Below, piece by piece: positions 10,978 to 24,770 of a DNA stretch of 64,000 nt. Position 1 is the stretch's first letter; each line of letters starts with the position of its first letter. Under the pieces are notes generated by a model that worked only from the letters and a program-made list of their open reading frames with translations, was not told where the DNA came from and did not search any database. A program made the translations under genes and the position numbers. The DNA is from Zopfochytrium polystomum (lineage: Eukaryota; Chytridiomycota; Chytridiomycetes; Chytridiales; Chytridiaceae), in contig JAIVFJ010000165.1 of assembly GCA_025765615.1 (NCBI GenBank), forward strand, positions 82,403 to 146,402. Direction: 5' to 3'.

Positions 10978-11173
10978 GGTGGGGCCTCGAGAGGGGAGGG
11001 GGCAGTAAAATCGCGATCCTGGGGCGATGAAATCGCGCTCTTTCATCCTTTGAATACAACACTAGACGAAGTGGGGGGTGTACAAGAATACTGCGTTTAT
11101 TTGATGCGACACGATGGCACCTTGCGAATGCAACGAAAGAGGAGCGGAAAGGACTGGCGGGCGACGAGCTCCC

Positions 11174-11679
11174 TCAGATGTTGAACAGGTCCTCTCCGAG
11201 CTGGGCAAAAGGAATAGAATGTCAGTCATGCAGCAAGAATCTCTCGCACGTCGGGAGTCAAAAAAACTAATGTACTACTCACGACTCCAAACAGCGCCAG
11301 GGCGACAACAAAGATTCCTCCGTGGAACAGGATCTTGGAGTTCCCCGGGTTGCCCAGCTCCCTAGGTAGTAGGTGGGTCGTGAGTTGAGAAGGTGCGGGG
11401 GAGAGTGAGTTGGGCGAAACGGTTCCCCGCCGGATCCAGCCGATCGCAGAGGCCTGCCAGTAGTTTGGGTGCCAGCTCGCTACGACTCGCTTGCGAGCCC
11501 CCAGCCGCATCGCGCAGCAGCATCACTCTCCTCGACCGAGCACTTCCCACCCACCCTCCCTCCCCTTTGTTCGTTCGCCATCGCATATCTATCGCTCCGT
11601 ACCTCGCGACGGCCTCTGCGAGCGGGACCGGATCGGCTTTTGGGGCGGCGGCGAACGGTCCTTGTCGCTGCACCTCCAT
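11174..11679 (-). CDS. Small single-pass membrane protein, TOM6-like
   Basis: Model on the minus strand: 11679-11603, 11361-11283, 11200-11174, with all phases matching and a 60-residue product. It has a short hydrophilic N-terminus (MEVQRQGPFAAAPKADP), the segment ELGNPGNSKILF, one hydrophobic helix (GGIFVVALALFGV) and an end GEDLFNI. The pattern NPxN before the helix and GExL after it resembles fungal Tom6, a small subunit of the mitochondrial outer-membrane import pore. This is from memory of the family pattern and is tentative. It converges with the TBC gene. Confidence 0.5.
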
Positions 11680-12317
11680 CGTTGTTGTTGTTTGGTTTGG
11701 TTTGGGTTGAGCTTTCTCCTTCGCTGGGTTCAAGGGGGAGCTGGACGCCAACCTCAAAGCGGCAGTTTCTTACTGCACGCGTCGCACTCTCTGCAGCTGC
11801 TGCTGTTGCTACTGTGCAGCGTTGTTGCTGGTGTTTGTGGGGGAGATGGCGGGGGTGTTATTGAGGACGCGGTGTTACTCTGGCTCGCTCGCTGGGCGAG
11901 ACAAAAACCGCGTTACGGCGGAGAGTTGTCGCCTGGATGGAGGAGGCATATGGGGTGGTGTCAAGGGGTTTCTCGTGTTGCTTCTCCGACTCGGCGTTCA
12001 ACACGAAAGACTGAAAAAACACACGTCGCTTGTTGAAGGCGAGCGCTGCTTGAACGTGTACTGCGGGGTTTTTCACTCATTCATCGTATGGACGAGAACA
12101 GCAGCCTCGGTCCACTATATCTCGTTTCTGTAAGGAAACACACCTCCTCCCAAGACTGTACTTGTTCCATTGGATCCGTTCCTGTTCAACTGCAGTTATA
12201 TTGAAATGGTTGGGGGGGAGGGGGGCCGGGTGAGTGAGTGAGTGGGTGGAGCGTCGAGCGGAGCGAGACTGGTGACAGGGCCGCGTCGGCTCTTCTTTAC
12301 TTCGCTCCTTCAACGTC
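11680..12317. other. Intergenic, no gene seen
   Basis: Open frames occur on both strands but none has a domain or a consistent exon model. The region probably holds the promoter of the TOM6-like gene. Confidence 0.35.
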
Positions 12318-13690
12318 ATGGACAGTAACGTCGCTGCTGGTGGTGGTACTGCGGGTGCTGCGGCTGCCGCTGCTGCCACAGTGGGAGCAGCCGCCGCTCC
12401 CCAATCCTCGCTGCTCACTTCGCATACCTTGGTTCGGCCGCCGGCGACGACGTCGCCAGCCCGCACTGCGCTCTCGCGCTGCTTTGAGCAAGCTTGGAAA
12501 GGACAAGAAGGCCGTCAAACTCTGCTGGGACTTGCTCAAGGCTTTGATGAGTTCTGCGTCGGGCTGCTCCGACGTGTTGACGGCGTGGAAGCTTGCCACC
12601 TCTTGTATCCTCCTGGACGGTTCTGTGCTCGCCTCCTCGGACTATGAGCTGTACTCGGGCGTTTGCAGCCGCGTCAGCCCGTCGTCGCTCGTAAAGTCGT
12701 TGGTGTGTGCTGCGATCGACATTGTGCACACAGGCATGTGCCCAGGCTCTGCTCGAGGGTTTGAGGAGCTGCTCGATACGAAAACTGGTTGGACCTTTGC
12801 CTCGCTGTTTCCCACGGTCAACCGGTCGAGGTGAGCTGCGTCTGCGTGCGGGCGACGGCTTCGTACCCACTCATGCCTGCCGAGTTCTGGCACGAGAGAC
12901 TGCAGTTCGCCTTGGCGCAGCTGAGACGACATGTGCGGCACCCGGCCTTGCTTTTACATTATAGAGGAAATGTGGACCTCGATCACCGCAGACTATCCGT
13001 CGTTGATGACAGAGAACATTCAGCCCATCTCTGAGGTGCTTTTCCCAACGTATGTGTACTCTGACTGAAAGCGAAGAGTGCTGAGCAAGACGGCGCCAAC
13101 GGAAGTTTGGCAGTTTGTGAGGCCAGGAGGCTCTGTTTTCATCGAGAAATTAGGCCATGCCCAAACACCCTTGACAGATGACAGTGTTGATTGGCTCCGC
13201 CGTGCCTTGAACAACCCCAACATGACAAACGAGCTTATGCGAACCATTCGCTTCAAGTTGTTTGTGGAGCTAGCCCTCCGCCCACAACAGGTATTTTCGG
13301 AACCTCTTGTGCGGCTCCTCCGGCGGTCCTCGGCCAAAACCAGACCCGCAGATGCCGGCCCCCGGTTTTCCACCTTGCTTAAGCTGGCCGAAAACAACGT
13401 CCGTCGGCTCGGCCTCGTGGCTAAACTATCTGGACATTCTCAGCGGCCTCGCTCGAAAGATTACAGGCGACGACTCGAACCTCGCGGCGCGGACGCGTGG
13501 AGGACCTGTGAGGTGCTGGTGGAGGCACTTATCCGGCTGGAGTACCCGTTCCTTCGCAGGGCGTCGTGGCACCTGCTCCTCGACCAACCTACGCCTGAAC
13601 AGCACCGGCTGATCTCACACTTCCACGTTGTCCGCCTCATGCTCGACCCAGAGGGGCCGGATGGGCGGAAACTGTACAGCGACGACGAGG
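12318..13690 (+). pseudogene. Decayed paralogue of the F-box-family gene at 16.7-20.2 kb
   Basis: Segments line up in order with the larger copy: KLCWDLLKALM and AWKLATSCILL (there QLCWDLLKALV and AWHFASACILF), PAEFWHERL (PHTFWPETL), PISEVLFPT (CISEVLPPT), MTNELMRTIRFK (MTDELMCLIHAK), LEYPFLRRASWHLLLDQPTP (LEYPFLDANSWDLLLDHATP). A TGA at 13066-13068 falls where the other copy has Trp (VYSD-stop-K against AADWEK). An intron at about 12833-12965 is needed. The F-box start is not found; the 5' end begins with an Ala-rich frame near 12318. Collinearity ends at about 13690. This copy is probably nonfunctional. Confidence 0.65.
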
Positions 13691-13950
13691 ACGGCGAGGA
13701 GCTCGGCGCCGTCAGACGCCGCTGCCGCCGCCCCTCCCACCGAACGCACCGCCACGCACTGCTCCTGCTGCAGCCGCCACAACCGCGCCGCCGTCTCCGC
13801 GTCCTCGACGTCGTCGATGCGCGGGAGCAGGTCGAACGTCTCCGGCGGCGGCGGAGCGGCCGGGTCGACTGCAACGGTCCAGGTTGCCAGCAGCACGGCC
13901 TCGATCAGTTGGGTGGATTGGGAGGGGACGGCCGGTGTAGAAGGAGCCGT
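13620..13950 (-). pseudogene. Inverted fragment resembling the end of the F-box-family gene
   Basis: On the minus strand a clean GC3-biased frame reads LIEAVLLATWTVAVDP, ETFDLLPRIDDVEDAE, TAARLWRLQQEQC. It resembles the C-terminal part of the larger copy (LVEQAVFASLRLTG ... TEARLWRWLF). It abuts the plus-strand decayed copy head-on. If the similarity is real, the 3' end of this paralogue has been inverted; otherwise it is a small unknown gene. Confidence 0.4.
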
Positions 13951-14077
13951 ACACCATCAAACCCAAGCCAATCAACCAAACACCGCTGCGTGGCTCGAAG
14001 AAATTGATATATATTAAAAGAAAAGGCCCGCACTCAGAGGATCGGCGTTTGTTGGCTCCGCTTCGGGGGCTTTCGTG

Positions 14078-15455
14078 TCATTTGGGACCTCCGTTGTCGG
14101 CAGATTGTGTTGTCCCGCTCGTGACGATTGTTGATTGTGTCCATTCGTCTGACTTTTCTTTGCCATCAATCGCATCGAGGGGAGCCGCCAGCGCTTCCTG
14201 TTGCGTCATTGCGCGGAACCGTGCAACGGCAGACAGTGAGTTGGACACTCGAGCAAAGCCATTGATGAGAGCCACCAGCTCTGATCTTGTGAGATGGTAG
14301 GATGACACCCTGCGGTGCGGTTTGGGACCAATCGTTACGCGAGATAAATAAGACCCATTTCAAGCCAAACAACCAAAAGTTAGTTACTTGTTTCCGAACG
14401 AAAAGAGAATCTTCAAAGCTGTTCCGAGTCCTACATGCAGATGAGTAAGATCCAACGCCAATAGCGGGGACAGGGCCTCTAAGCGCACCAGAAATTTGAA
14501 GCTTGCCCCAGAGTCTGCATTTTTCGCAGCCATCGCAGTCCATGATCCGAGAAATGTTTCGAAAATGCATCTTGAACTCTTCCTTTATAGCCTAAGGAAT
14601 TTTGAACGCACACGAAGTCATGGGTCTTACGGCATAAAACAGTCACATATGTTTATACTAACATCAGAGGAGCTGTTCGCGAATAACTGCGTTTCGTCGA
14701 AGGCCGGTGGACACGATTTGGTAACCTTCACAATGTCACGTACGAGGGACTGCAAAATATTGAAAAAGAAAGTTCTGAGCTAGACATAACAGACAGCCAG
14801 CTGTTCACCTCACCTTAATCTTGCCTTTGTCGCCTTCAACTCCCGCGCACCACGAATAGGTCTTCAAGTACGGAGACAGCTTCGTCACCGCGCGAAGTAA
14901 GACGGCGTAAGTGAAGTACAGATTCTCCACCCGCTCAGGGAAGCGTCCAACACGGTCCAGGAAGCAGTCTAAGTTGCGGTACTTGAATGCAGGGTGAATA
15001 AATCCGCGTTCAACGAAGGTTTACAACACAACTAACCCAAATCCCTGTCTTGCCGTCCAGATATTTATCGCAAATGTGGGTCGAAATCGATGCGTGCAGG
15101 CCCGAGATGAGCCGGTATAACACCCTCTTCTCCGTACAGGTGTCATCCCAAGACCGCTGGTGATCAGACGTCAGCTGGCGACTGCCAGAGTCATCCAACG
15201 GAAAGCAGTTTTCCTTGTATAACGCGTTCCATATGCGAGCGGCAGATTCTCCGGCATAACCAGTGAACCGTTCCGGGTTCAGGAGGAGATTGACGTAAAC
15301 TCCTTCGCTGCGGACGTCGTTCTCCTCCACAACGCAAAAGTCGTTCTCGGAGAACTCGCAGTCGCGATGAAAGAGCCCGAATCCGTTGTCGCCAGCCGTG
15401 CTGAAATCTGCTTTCGATATGGCGACGGTCTTGAGTTGCTCGGCCACCTCGGACT

Positions 15456-15496
<41 letters not shown>

Positions 15497-16032
15497 ACAG
15501 GCATTTCGGGGGGTCAACAAACTTTCGTGCTCCAGCTGACAAATGCAAGCTACTTACTTCGTCCACCGTCGCAACGGCGCAGTCAATCGAGTAGCATCGA
15601 TGATTCTCCTTCCAAAAAGGGCATCCTTTCTCCAAGTTGACCTTGATCGGGTGGGACGCGAAGTGGTTAGTTGAAGCGAAACAAAACGGAGATCGGTCGT
15701 TGGGAAAGGACTCCCTTACTTTGTAGTAGCGGAAAAAAGAGGTTTTAACGAGGTCTTGGAGTAAAGGTGATATTTGATCGTTGATGCGATTCACATCAGA
15801 GTACTCGCAACATGCATCTTTGATGTGGCCGGATGGCTGGCGTTGGGGATCAGCCCGCCATTTTTTGGAGGGCATGAAGGCTGAAAGGAGGACTCCGACT
15901 TACAAAGCGGTGGTTAGAGATGCCGGTCCGCTCAGACCAGGATGCGTGCAACGCGGAGGCAGACGCGAGGAGGGGAAGCAGCGTCGTAGCTACGGTAATT
16001 GCGGCTGCACGGATCGCCGCGAAGGAGGGCAT
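14078..16032 (-). CDS. ERO1: ER oxidoreductin 1 (disulfide-generating flavoenzyme)
   Basis: Nine exons on the minus strand: 16032-15904, 15836-15720, 15641-15558, 15453-15037, 14981-14814, 14749-14663, 14591-14489, 14430-14388, 14309-14078; every phase fits, giving 459 residues. A signal peptide ([19 protein letters not shown]) leads. Then come [70 protein letters not shown], and the active-site CxxCxxC as [14 protein letters not shown], then LGTALKILF. Ero1 re-oxidises protein disulfide isomerase in the ER using FAD and oxygen. Intron 3 ends in 39 A (transcript sense) directly before CAG. The protein ends with a hydrophilic tail. I see no damage. Confidence 0.93.
15457..15495. repeat. T39 homopolymer inside ERO1 intron 3
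   Basis: 39 consecutive T on the plus strand; in the ERO1 transcript this is poly(A) next to the 3' splice site. Length is likely unstable or miscounted. Confidence 0.9.
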
Positions 16033-16335
16033 CGCCTGTTACGGGGTCTCTGCGGGTGGTGGTGGTGGTGTTGGCGGTGGTGTTGGTGGTGGTGTTCTGT
16101 TTGTTGGTGCTGGTGTCGCGTGCAAATTACGTAATTTGGCTAATCGTGACGATTCCTGGCTCACGAACGATGCAGACCCGGATTTGAGTGACTCATGTTG
16201 GACGCGAACTCACCAATCGGCCTCACAGCGTTTTCGTGATTGGCGATTCTGCTTTCTTAAGGCGTTCAAACGAGAACCCAACTTGACCCATTCCACATAT
16301 CCCGTTACATGCCAATTAAACCGCCGAATACGCTC

Positions 16336-16374
<39 letters not shown>

Positions 16375-16661
16375 GCAGCACCGAACGCCAGACCGATCAG
16401 GAAAGCAACCGGCCATTTTCATTACAAACCGTTTTTCTCTTTAACACTGAGGTAGTGTAAAGAAACCTTCACTGTGTGGCATAAGGGTTTTCAAGATAAT
16501 AGCGGTGCCGTGCAAAGGGTGCGTTGATGTCAGCATCACTTGAGTGAATCAACCGTTAAAGTAAAATAAAACTAAAGCTAAAAATGCGCGCTCCACCTCC
16601 ACCGGCACTTCCCCACTCCCCACCACTTCCCTTCCGGGCACCCTCCCCCTCCCGCCCCTAA
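16033..16661. other. Intergenic with T33 homopolymer and GGT-rich tract
   Basis: This lies between the ERO1 start and the F-box-family stop. It holds a GGTGGT-rich tract near 16055-16115 and 33 T at 16338-16370. I see no gene. Confidence 0.5.
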
Positions 16662-19600
16662 TCACTTCCCCGCCAACCTCCTCGCCATTGCCGCCCACAG
16701 CTCCGCGGCCGCAAACGCAACGCACCCGCTCGCCCTCACTGCGCGAGGCGCCGCAACCTTGACCGCCCCCTCGGCGTGGTGGGCGATGCTGGGCAGCGAC
16801 TTGAACAGCCACCGCCACAAGCGCGCCTCTGTCGGAGCCGGGTCCCGCAAGGTGGGCGCGACGCGCGCAAACGCCGTGACGAGACACTCTTGGAACTCGT
16901 CGTCGTCGTTCCCCGTGAGGCGGAGGGACGCAAAGACCGCCTGCTCGACGAGGTCCGACGGGCGCGAGACTCCCTGGCACGGTGGCGCCGGCGGCTGCAG
17001 CGGCGTGGGGTCCGGTTCGGGGTCGGAGTCTGGTTCCGAAGAGGTCGGCGAAGACGGTGCTGACGGCGTCGAGGGCGGCACGGGTTCCGAGACGATTGGC
17101 GACGACGGCGGCGGGCGCTGGAAGGGACTCTCATCGATGTGGAAGAGCCGCCGCGACGGCGGCACCGGTGGCGTGTCGAACGGTATTTGTTGCGCCACAT
17201 ACACCGACCGCGTCGGTGAAGAAGCGTTGACCACATTCCGCTGCGACGGTTGCGTGTCGAACGGCACTGGTTGCGCCACGAATCTCCCGGTCGGCGCCAA
17301 GGACGGCGATGGCTGCTGCCGCTGCTCCCGTCGGCGGCGCTGGCGCCGGCTCTCTTTCGGCTTTGGCGCCACGGGGGGCTCTCCCGTGAAATCCAACGGC
17401 GGCGCGGGCAGCCTCCCCAGGTTCCTCCACAGGGTTCTCAGGTCGGGCGAGCCCAACGGCTTTGGCCCGCTCGCGCCCAAGCCCAGGTGCGACCACAGCA
17501 GCACCACGTCGCGCGGGACGAGGCGGCGCCACGGAAACGCGACGGCGAGGATCAGCGGGTGGATGCTGTCGTCCTGGAGCCGCTTTTTCAGCTTGTTGCC
17601 CGAAAGGACGCTGGGGTCCTCAAAGTCGTCGTCGAGCGCGAGCGGCGGCGTGTACGCGAGACCGTTGACTACCAGCCCGACTACATGCTGCGAGATGCGG
17701 TCGTGTTGGACTGGGGTTGCGTGGTCCAGCAGCAGGTCCCAAGAGTTGGCGTCCAGAAATGGGTACTCCAACTTCTGCTGCCGCATCGCCGTGTCGCAAA
17801 GTAGGTCCAAGATCGACCACACGGCGGCAATCTGCCCGTCTCGGCTCGTCCTCCCGGCTGCCATTCCCATTCTTCGGGCAAGGATGCAGAGAATGTTCAA
17901 AAAGACGCGTCGAGCTTTCCTGCCGAACTCTTCGGGCCTCACCGAAATGCTGAGCAACGCCAAAAACAACGGGTCGTTCGGTGCCGGCCGCCACATCTCC
18001 GCGAGCCGCCGCACAAGCCTGGTCAAATGGTGGTGTCGATTTTTCTTCAAGACCTCGCGCGTTACTTTGGCGTGTATCAAGCACATCAGCTCGTCCGTCA
18101 TGCACGGCGACACAAGGGCGCTGTGAAGCCATCGTTCCTGGATCTCGACCAGCTCTTCGTTTTCGCTGCAAAGCTTTCGAACCGTCGCCGAGAAGACCGG
18201 CTCCTGCTGGTACGCTTTCAACCCCGTCCAAAGGTACATGGGCTTCTTCTTCTTCTTCCTCTTCAGCTTCCAGTACACAACCCTCTTCTCCCAGTCGGCG
18301 GCGACCTCGGTTGGTGGGAGAACCTCCGAGATGCATTGCATTCCGTCCCTTTTCCACTGGAACGTGTCCAGTTGATGCTCATCGAGCCAAGCTGTCCAAG
18401 AAGTACGCAGCAGACCCAAAAGTGACTCGTTCGAAGCAGACGACGACTCCATAGCGTCAGAGTCCTTGTTTTTCTCAATCTCTCGGAGACAAAAGTTGGT
18501 GGCGCTCCTCAGCACTTTGATACTGTTGTCCGCCAACTCCTGACTGAAAATCCACTGTTTCACGATCCGGACCGAGAAACGCGCCACCACCACGACCCAT
18601 TCCTCCGCCATCACTCCCGCCTCGATTACAGCTGCAAGCACCGGGGCGACTTTCTCGAACCTAAATTGATCGAGCTTCAACGTGGGCATATCCGTCAACA
18701 AGGGCGCTAGCGTTTCCGGCCAGAACGTGTGGGGCACCAGTGGAGTCGACAAGTTCTCCTGCGCGAACATGCAAACAAAAAACGCACAGTGGCAAATCTT
18801 GACAGACCGAAGGCAATGAGTAGGGACCCGTCGTGGGTCTTCGTTTCTTTCTGAGTCTGGATAAATCAAGGCGAGACGAATCAATTCCGTTGCAAAGTTG
18901 GCGTTGGAGAGATCGAGTCTGCTTGTCAGCACAGAGAAGACGCCACGGTCGGATGCGTCCTTAATCATCACTGTTGAAAAGGATGCAAGCTGATGCAAAG
19001 TGCCAGGCGGCCGCCACCGAATCGGAATCAGATCGCCCTATGAGTGGCACCAAAGCTTTCAGCAGGTCCCAGCAGAGTTGGTTCGCTTTCTGATTGTGAT
19101 GACCCAGCCAGAGGAACCGCTTCACCAAGCGACCGCGCTCATCACGCGAGATTGTCCTTGGTCCGACCCGCCGGAGATACCCCAAGGCATCGCCAACAGC
19201 GAGCATCGGCAAGAGGTCCAACGCACAACGTCGGGCGGCTTTGCTCGGCTCCATCCCATCCACGATTTGCAGGAGCAACGCCCGCACGACGTTTTCCCAC
19301 TCGTTGAAGCGCGTTTCTCCCGCGCAGCGAAGAGTTCGCCGGAGGGGCTTCCCCATCGTCAGCTTTTTCCGCGCCGCGACGACCGCGCACGCCTCGTATG
19401 CGTTCACCGCTCCAGCGGGCAGCGGCGGCCGCTTCCGCCGCGACACTTGGTGTGCCGGGACGTCGACTTCGTCGTCGTCTTCGTCGGCGTCGGCGTCGTC
19501 TTCATCGCAGCCGAAATTTTCAACCTCGCGCACAAGGGGCTCCGTAGCTCGACGAAAGCGGTCGACCGCGCGCCCTGCCATGCCGGGAAAGTGGAAGACG

Positions 19601-20211
19601 AGGCCAGCGCCGGCGGCGACGGCGGACGCGAGGATAGTTACCGGGATGGAGGACTTGAAGCGGTGGGCAGTCCGTTCTTCAACAATAAGGTGTTGCTGCA
19701 GCCGGTCGATAGTGTCTGCAAAGGAGAGCAGCAGCTTGCTGGCGACGGCGGTGGCCGCGGAGCGGAGCGCTGTGCACGCAAGCGAAGCGGCGACGATGTG
19801 CTTGGCGGTTGGGAGGTGCTCGAGGATCTCGCAGAGGACTGCAGGTGGGAGCGACTGTTTGAGCGTGAGCAAGTTAGGTGAGTTTGTGTGGGTCAGCACT
19901 TGTGGGTATTGGGTGCCATTGTGTGTGTGTGTGTGTGTGGTGTGTGTGTGCGTGGGTGTGCAAGAGAGAGAAGTAACGAGCGATCGAACAAGAGAATAGG
20001 ATCGGATGGTCCTTACCGCGAAAGAGCCGCTTCTCCTCATCCATCGCCGCGGAGCAGCGAGGGTCGTGCCGCTCACCGCCGACTCCGCCGACTCCGAGGA
20101 CTCAGTCGTCATCAGATTCGCCTTCGCCTCCGACGACGATACGGGGGCTTTGGTGGAAGTGTGTGTGGGAAGACGGACGAGCTGCTGTCGTTCGGACACG
20201 AGAGTTGACAA
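16662..20211 (-). CDS. F-box-type protein of unknown family, with a 1-base frameshift
   Basis: Exons 20211-20017 and 19854-16662; the intron carries (GT)n and ends CTAACTTGCTCACG...CAG. Exon 2 opens with a likely F-box, LPPAVLCEILEHLP then HIVAASLACTALR, which recruits SCF ubiquitin ligase. An acidic stretch (DEDDADADEDDDE) and a long helical region follow, then a Pro/Ser-rich segment with two VPFDTQP/IPFDTPP-like repeats, and a conserved C-terminal block. Between CILFNSDD and ASDRGVFSV (about 18961-18972) the frame breaks through one extra T; exon 2 is 3193 nt, one base over a multiple of three. Corrected, it would encode about 1128 residues. A short additional intron near 18750-18820 is possible. 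A decayed paralogue lies at 12.3-13.7 kb. Function beyond the F-box is unknown. Confidence 0.65.
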
Positions 20212-20265
20212 GTCCGAGTGGCGTTGAATTTAAATAAAATGACCCCGTCCACGTGATCACTTCGC

Positions 20266-20503
20266 ATTCACATTCTCATTTTTCATTACCACTATTGCAA
20301 AAAGGCGGGCTGTCGGCTCGCAGAAGATCGAGACAAAAGAGGGGAAAGAGCGCTCCAGCAGGGCAAACATTCACATCGCATTTTTTCATTACCACTTATT
20401 GCAAAAAGGCAGGCGGGCGGGCGGGCGTGAAGTCTCTTGGCTCGCCAGAAGATCGAGAGAAAAGAGGGGAAAGAGAGGAAAGCGAGAAAGGCAAAACATT
20501 AGA
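20266..20503. repeat. Imperfect direct repeat, two copies of about 110-130 bp
   Basis: Both copies share TTCATTACCACT, ATTGCAAAAAGGC, GGCTCGC(C)AGAAGATCGAGA and AAAAGAGGGGAAAGAG. The first spans about 20266-20373 and the second about 20367-20503. They lie in the intergenic space between two genes, the F-box-family start and the helicase stop. Confidence 0.75.
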
Positions 20504-20760
20504 GGAAGCCAGAAGGGAGAGGCGGGGTGGCTTATTCCACGCAAAGGAAGAAAACGGTCTCCACAATGAACCAACCAAAGTGTGGACGCGAGGTCTTCAA
20601 AGCAAAACGCTGATCAATACCAATAAAACTGGTGGGGCCTTGGTGCAAAAAACAAAAGCACTGAACATACAAAAGTCGGAGAAAGCGAAAATACAATCGT
20701 AGGATCGGAAAGTGGTTGGTGACTTGGATCGAGTGCACTGGGGCGTCTGTAGGTTCGCCC

Positions 20761-23488
<2,728 letters not shown>

Positions 23489-23983
23489 TCCAAAGTGAGC
23501 GGGTGTGTCGTGTGACTGTCTTTTCTTTTTCAAGTTTTGTTCTGATCCACCACCCACCATCCCTCCTTTTTGTTCCATCGTGGTTCAACCCAAGCCACCC
23601 TTATGTTGCCTCATCATTGTTCCCCTTGCCCAGTCCCAAAAATCCCAACAGTGCGGGCCTGAAAAACGCAGTATAAGGCTGTCCCGCTTGCGCGGGGCTG
23701 GGGGGCTATCCCAAAGTGACCGGCCCGTGTTCAAAGTCGCAGAGATTCACTCCCCCTGTGCTCTGACATCTCTCGCGTACAGAGCGGGGGGCCGTCGCCA
23801 GAGTTCCGAGCCGGTTTCTCTTTCGCTCTCTCTCTCTCTCTCTCGTGGGTGTCCGAGTATCAGCCGCCGGCCCATCGGGGTCACCAGCTCCAGTGACGGT
23901 AATGGCCTGATCCCGTTCATTCCAAACAACATAAACAGGGAAAATGAAAAAGGGGGCAAAAAAAAAGGCAAAAAAAAAGAAAA
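23489..23983. promoter_or_regulatory. Divergent intergenic region, helicase and ERG7
   Basis: About 495 bases separate the two divergent start codons and must hold both promoters. It includes a short (CT)n run near 23825-23845. No specific element is assigned. Confidence 0.4.
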
Positions 23984-24667
23984 ATGAAAGCCCGAAACAA
24001 CGCCAAAAAGCAGAAAATGGCGCCACCCAAGCCGGTCTACCCACCGACCACGGTGGCGGCGACGGCGACGACGGCGACGACGGCGACCACGACGGACCCG
24101 CTGCGCTGGCGGCTCGCCGTCGACGAGGGTAGACAGACGTGGCACTATTACGGCGACTGCGAAAACGAAAAGGATGTTCCCCCCGCGCAGCCCTACGACC
24201 TGTACTGGCAGGGCCTCCCCACCGTGAGTCGCGTCGTCGAGACAAGAGAGAGAGCGTTAGCGAGAGGAGAGTCCAACCTCATGCAAGCGTCTCTCAGAGT
24301 GCCGTCTGACACTCCCTCAACTCTCTGCACCACCACACGCCCAACCACACCCTGCACAAACCACTTTTTTGTCCACAACTACCGCAACAAAAAAAAAAAA
24401 AAAAAAAAACAAACCACCCAAGGGCGCACCGACGCTAGAGCGCGCGAAAACGCCGTACGACGCGGCCAAAAACGGCTACCGCTTCTTCCAGCGGCTGCAG
24501 ACGCCCGACGGCCACTGGGCCGGCGAGTACGGCGGGCCCATGTTCCTCATCCCGGGCCTGTGCATCGCAAACTACGTCACGGGCGCGCCCTACCTGCCCG
24601 GACAGAAAGCGGAGCTTGTCAAGTACCTGAGGGCGCGCGCGAACAAGGACGACGGCGGTTGGGGAAT
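23984..24667 (+). pseudogene. ERG7: Lanosterol synthase, 5' fragment only
   Basis: Two exons (23984-24223 and 24423-24667) encode the N-terminus of an oxidosqualene cyclase: WRLAVDEGRQTWHYYGD, DLYWQGLPT, then TPYDAAKNGYRFFQRLQTP, DGHWAGEYGGPMFLIPGLCI, NKDDGGWG. The enzyme (usually about 730 residues) folds oxidosqualene to lanosterol at the ER. Here only about 160 residues are present. After the donor GTGAGT at 24668 no continuation (HIEG, the catalytic DCTAE motif, further QW repeats) is found on this strand in the rest of the window. A recombinase element starts about 100 bases later. Either the gene is split by that element with its remainder outside the window, or this is a partial duplicate. 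Confidence 0.8.
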
Positions 24668-24770
24668 GTGAGTTGCGCCCCCGAGTGAGTGAGTGTGTGT
24701 GAGAGCCTGAGAGTGAGTGTGGGTGTGTAGTGAAGGTGTGTGAGAGTGAATGTGTGCTTGTCGTAGACGA
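24668..24770. repeat. GTGAGT-rich simple repeat at the ERG7 break
   Basis: The bases after the ERG7 donor form a degenerate (GTGA/GTGT)n tract. It separates the broken gene from the recombinase element. Confidence 0.7.

Noticed and set aside
3747..13068. UGA recoded as tryptophan
   Set aside because: Considered because several relics have in-frame TGA, once where a paralogue has Trp. But intact genes (CHO2, DBP2, TBC, TOM6-like) end at TGA and use TGG for Trp, so UGA is a stop here.
13050..13078. 27-29 nt intron removing the TGA in the decayed F-box-family copy
   Set aside because: GTATGT and AG are present, but this is shorter than other introns here, and the paralogue aligns straight through with Trp at the stop position.
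16759..18126. 455-codon plus-strand frame
   Set aside because: Antisense shadow of the F-box-family gene; no domain of its own.
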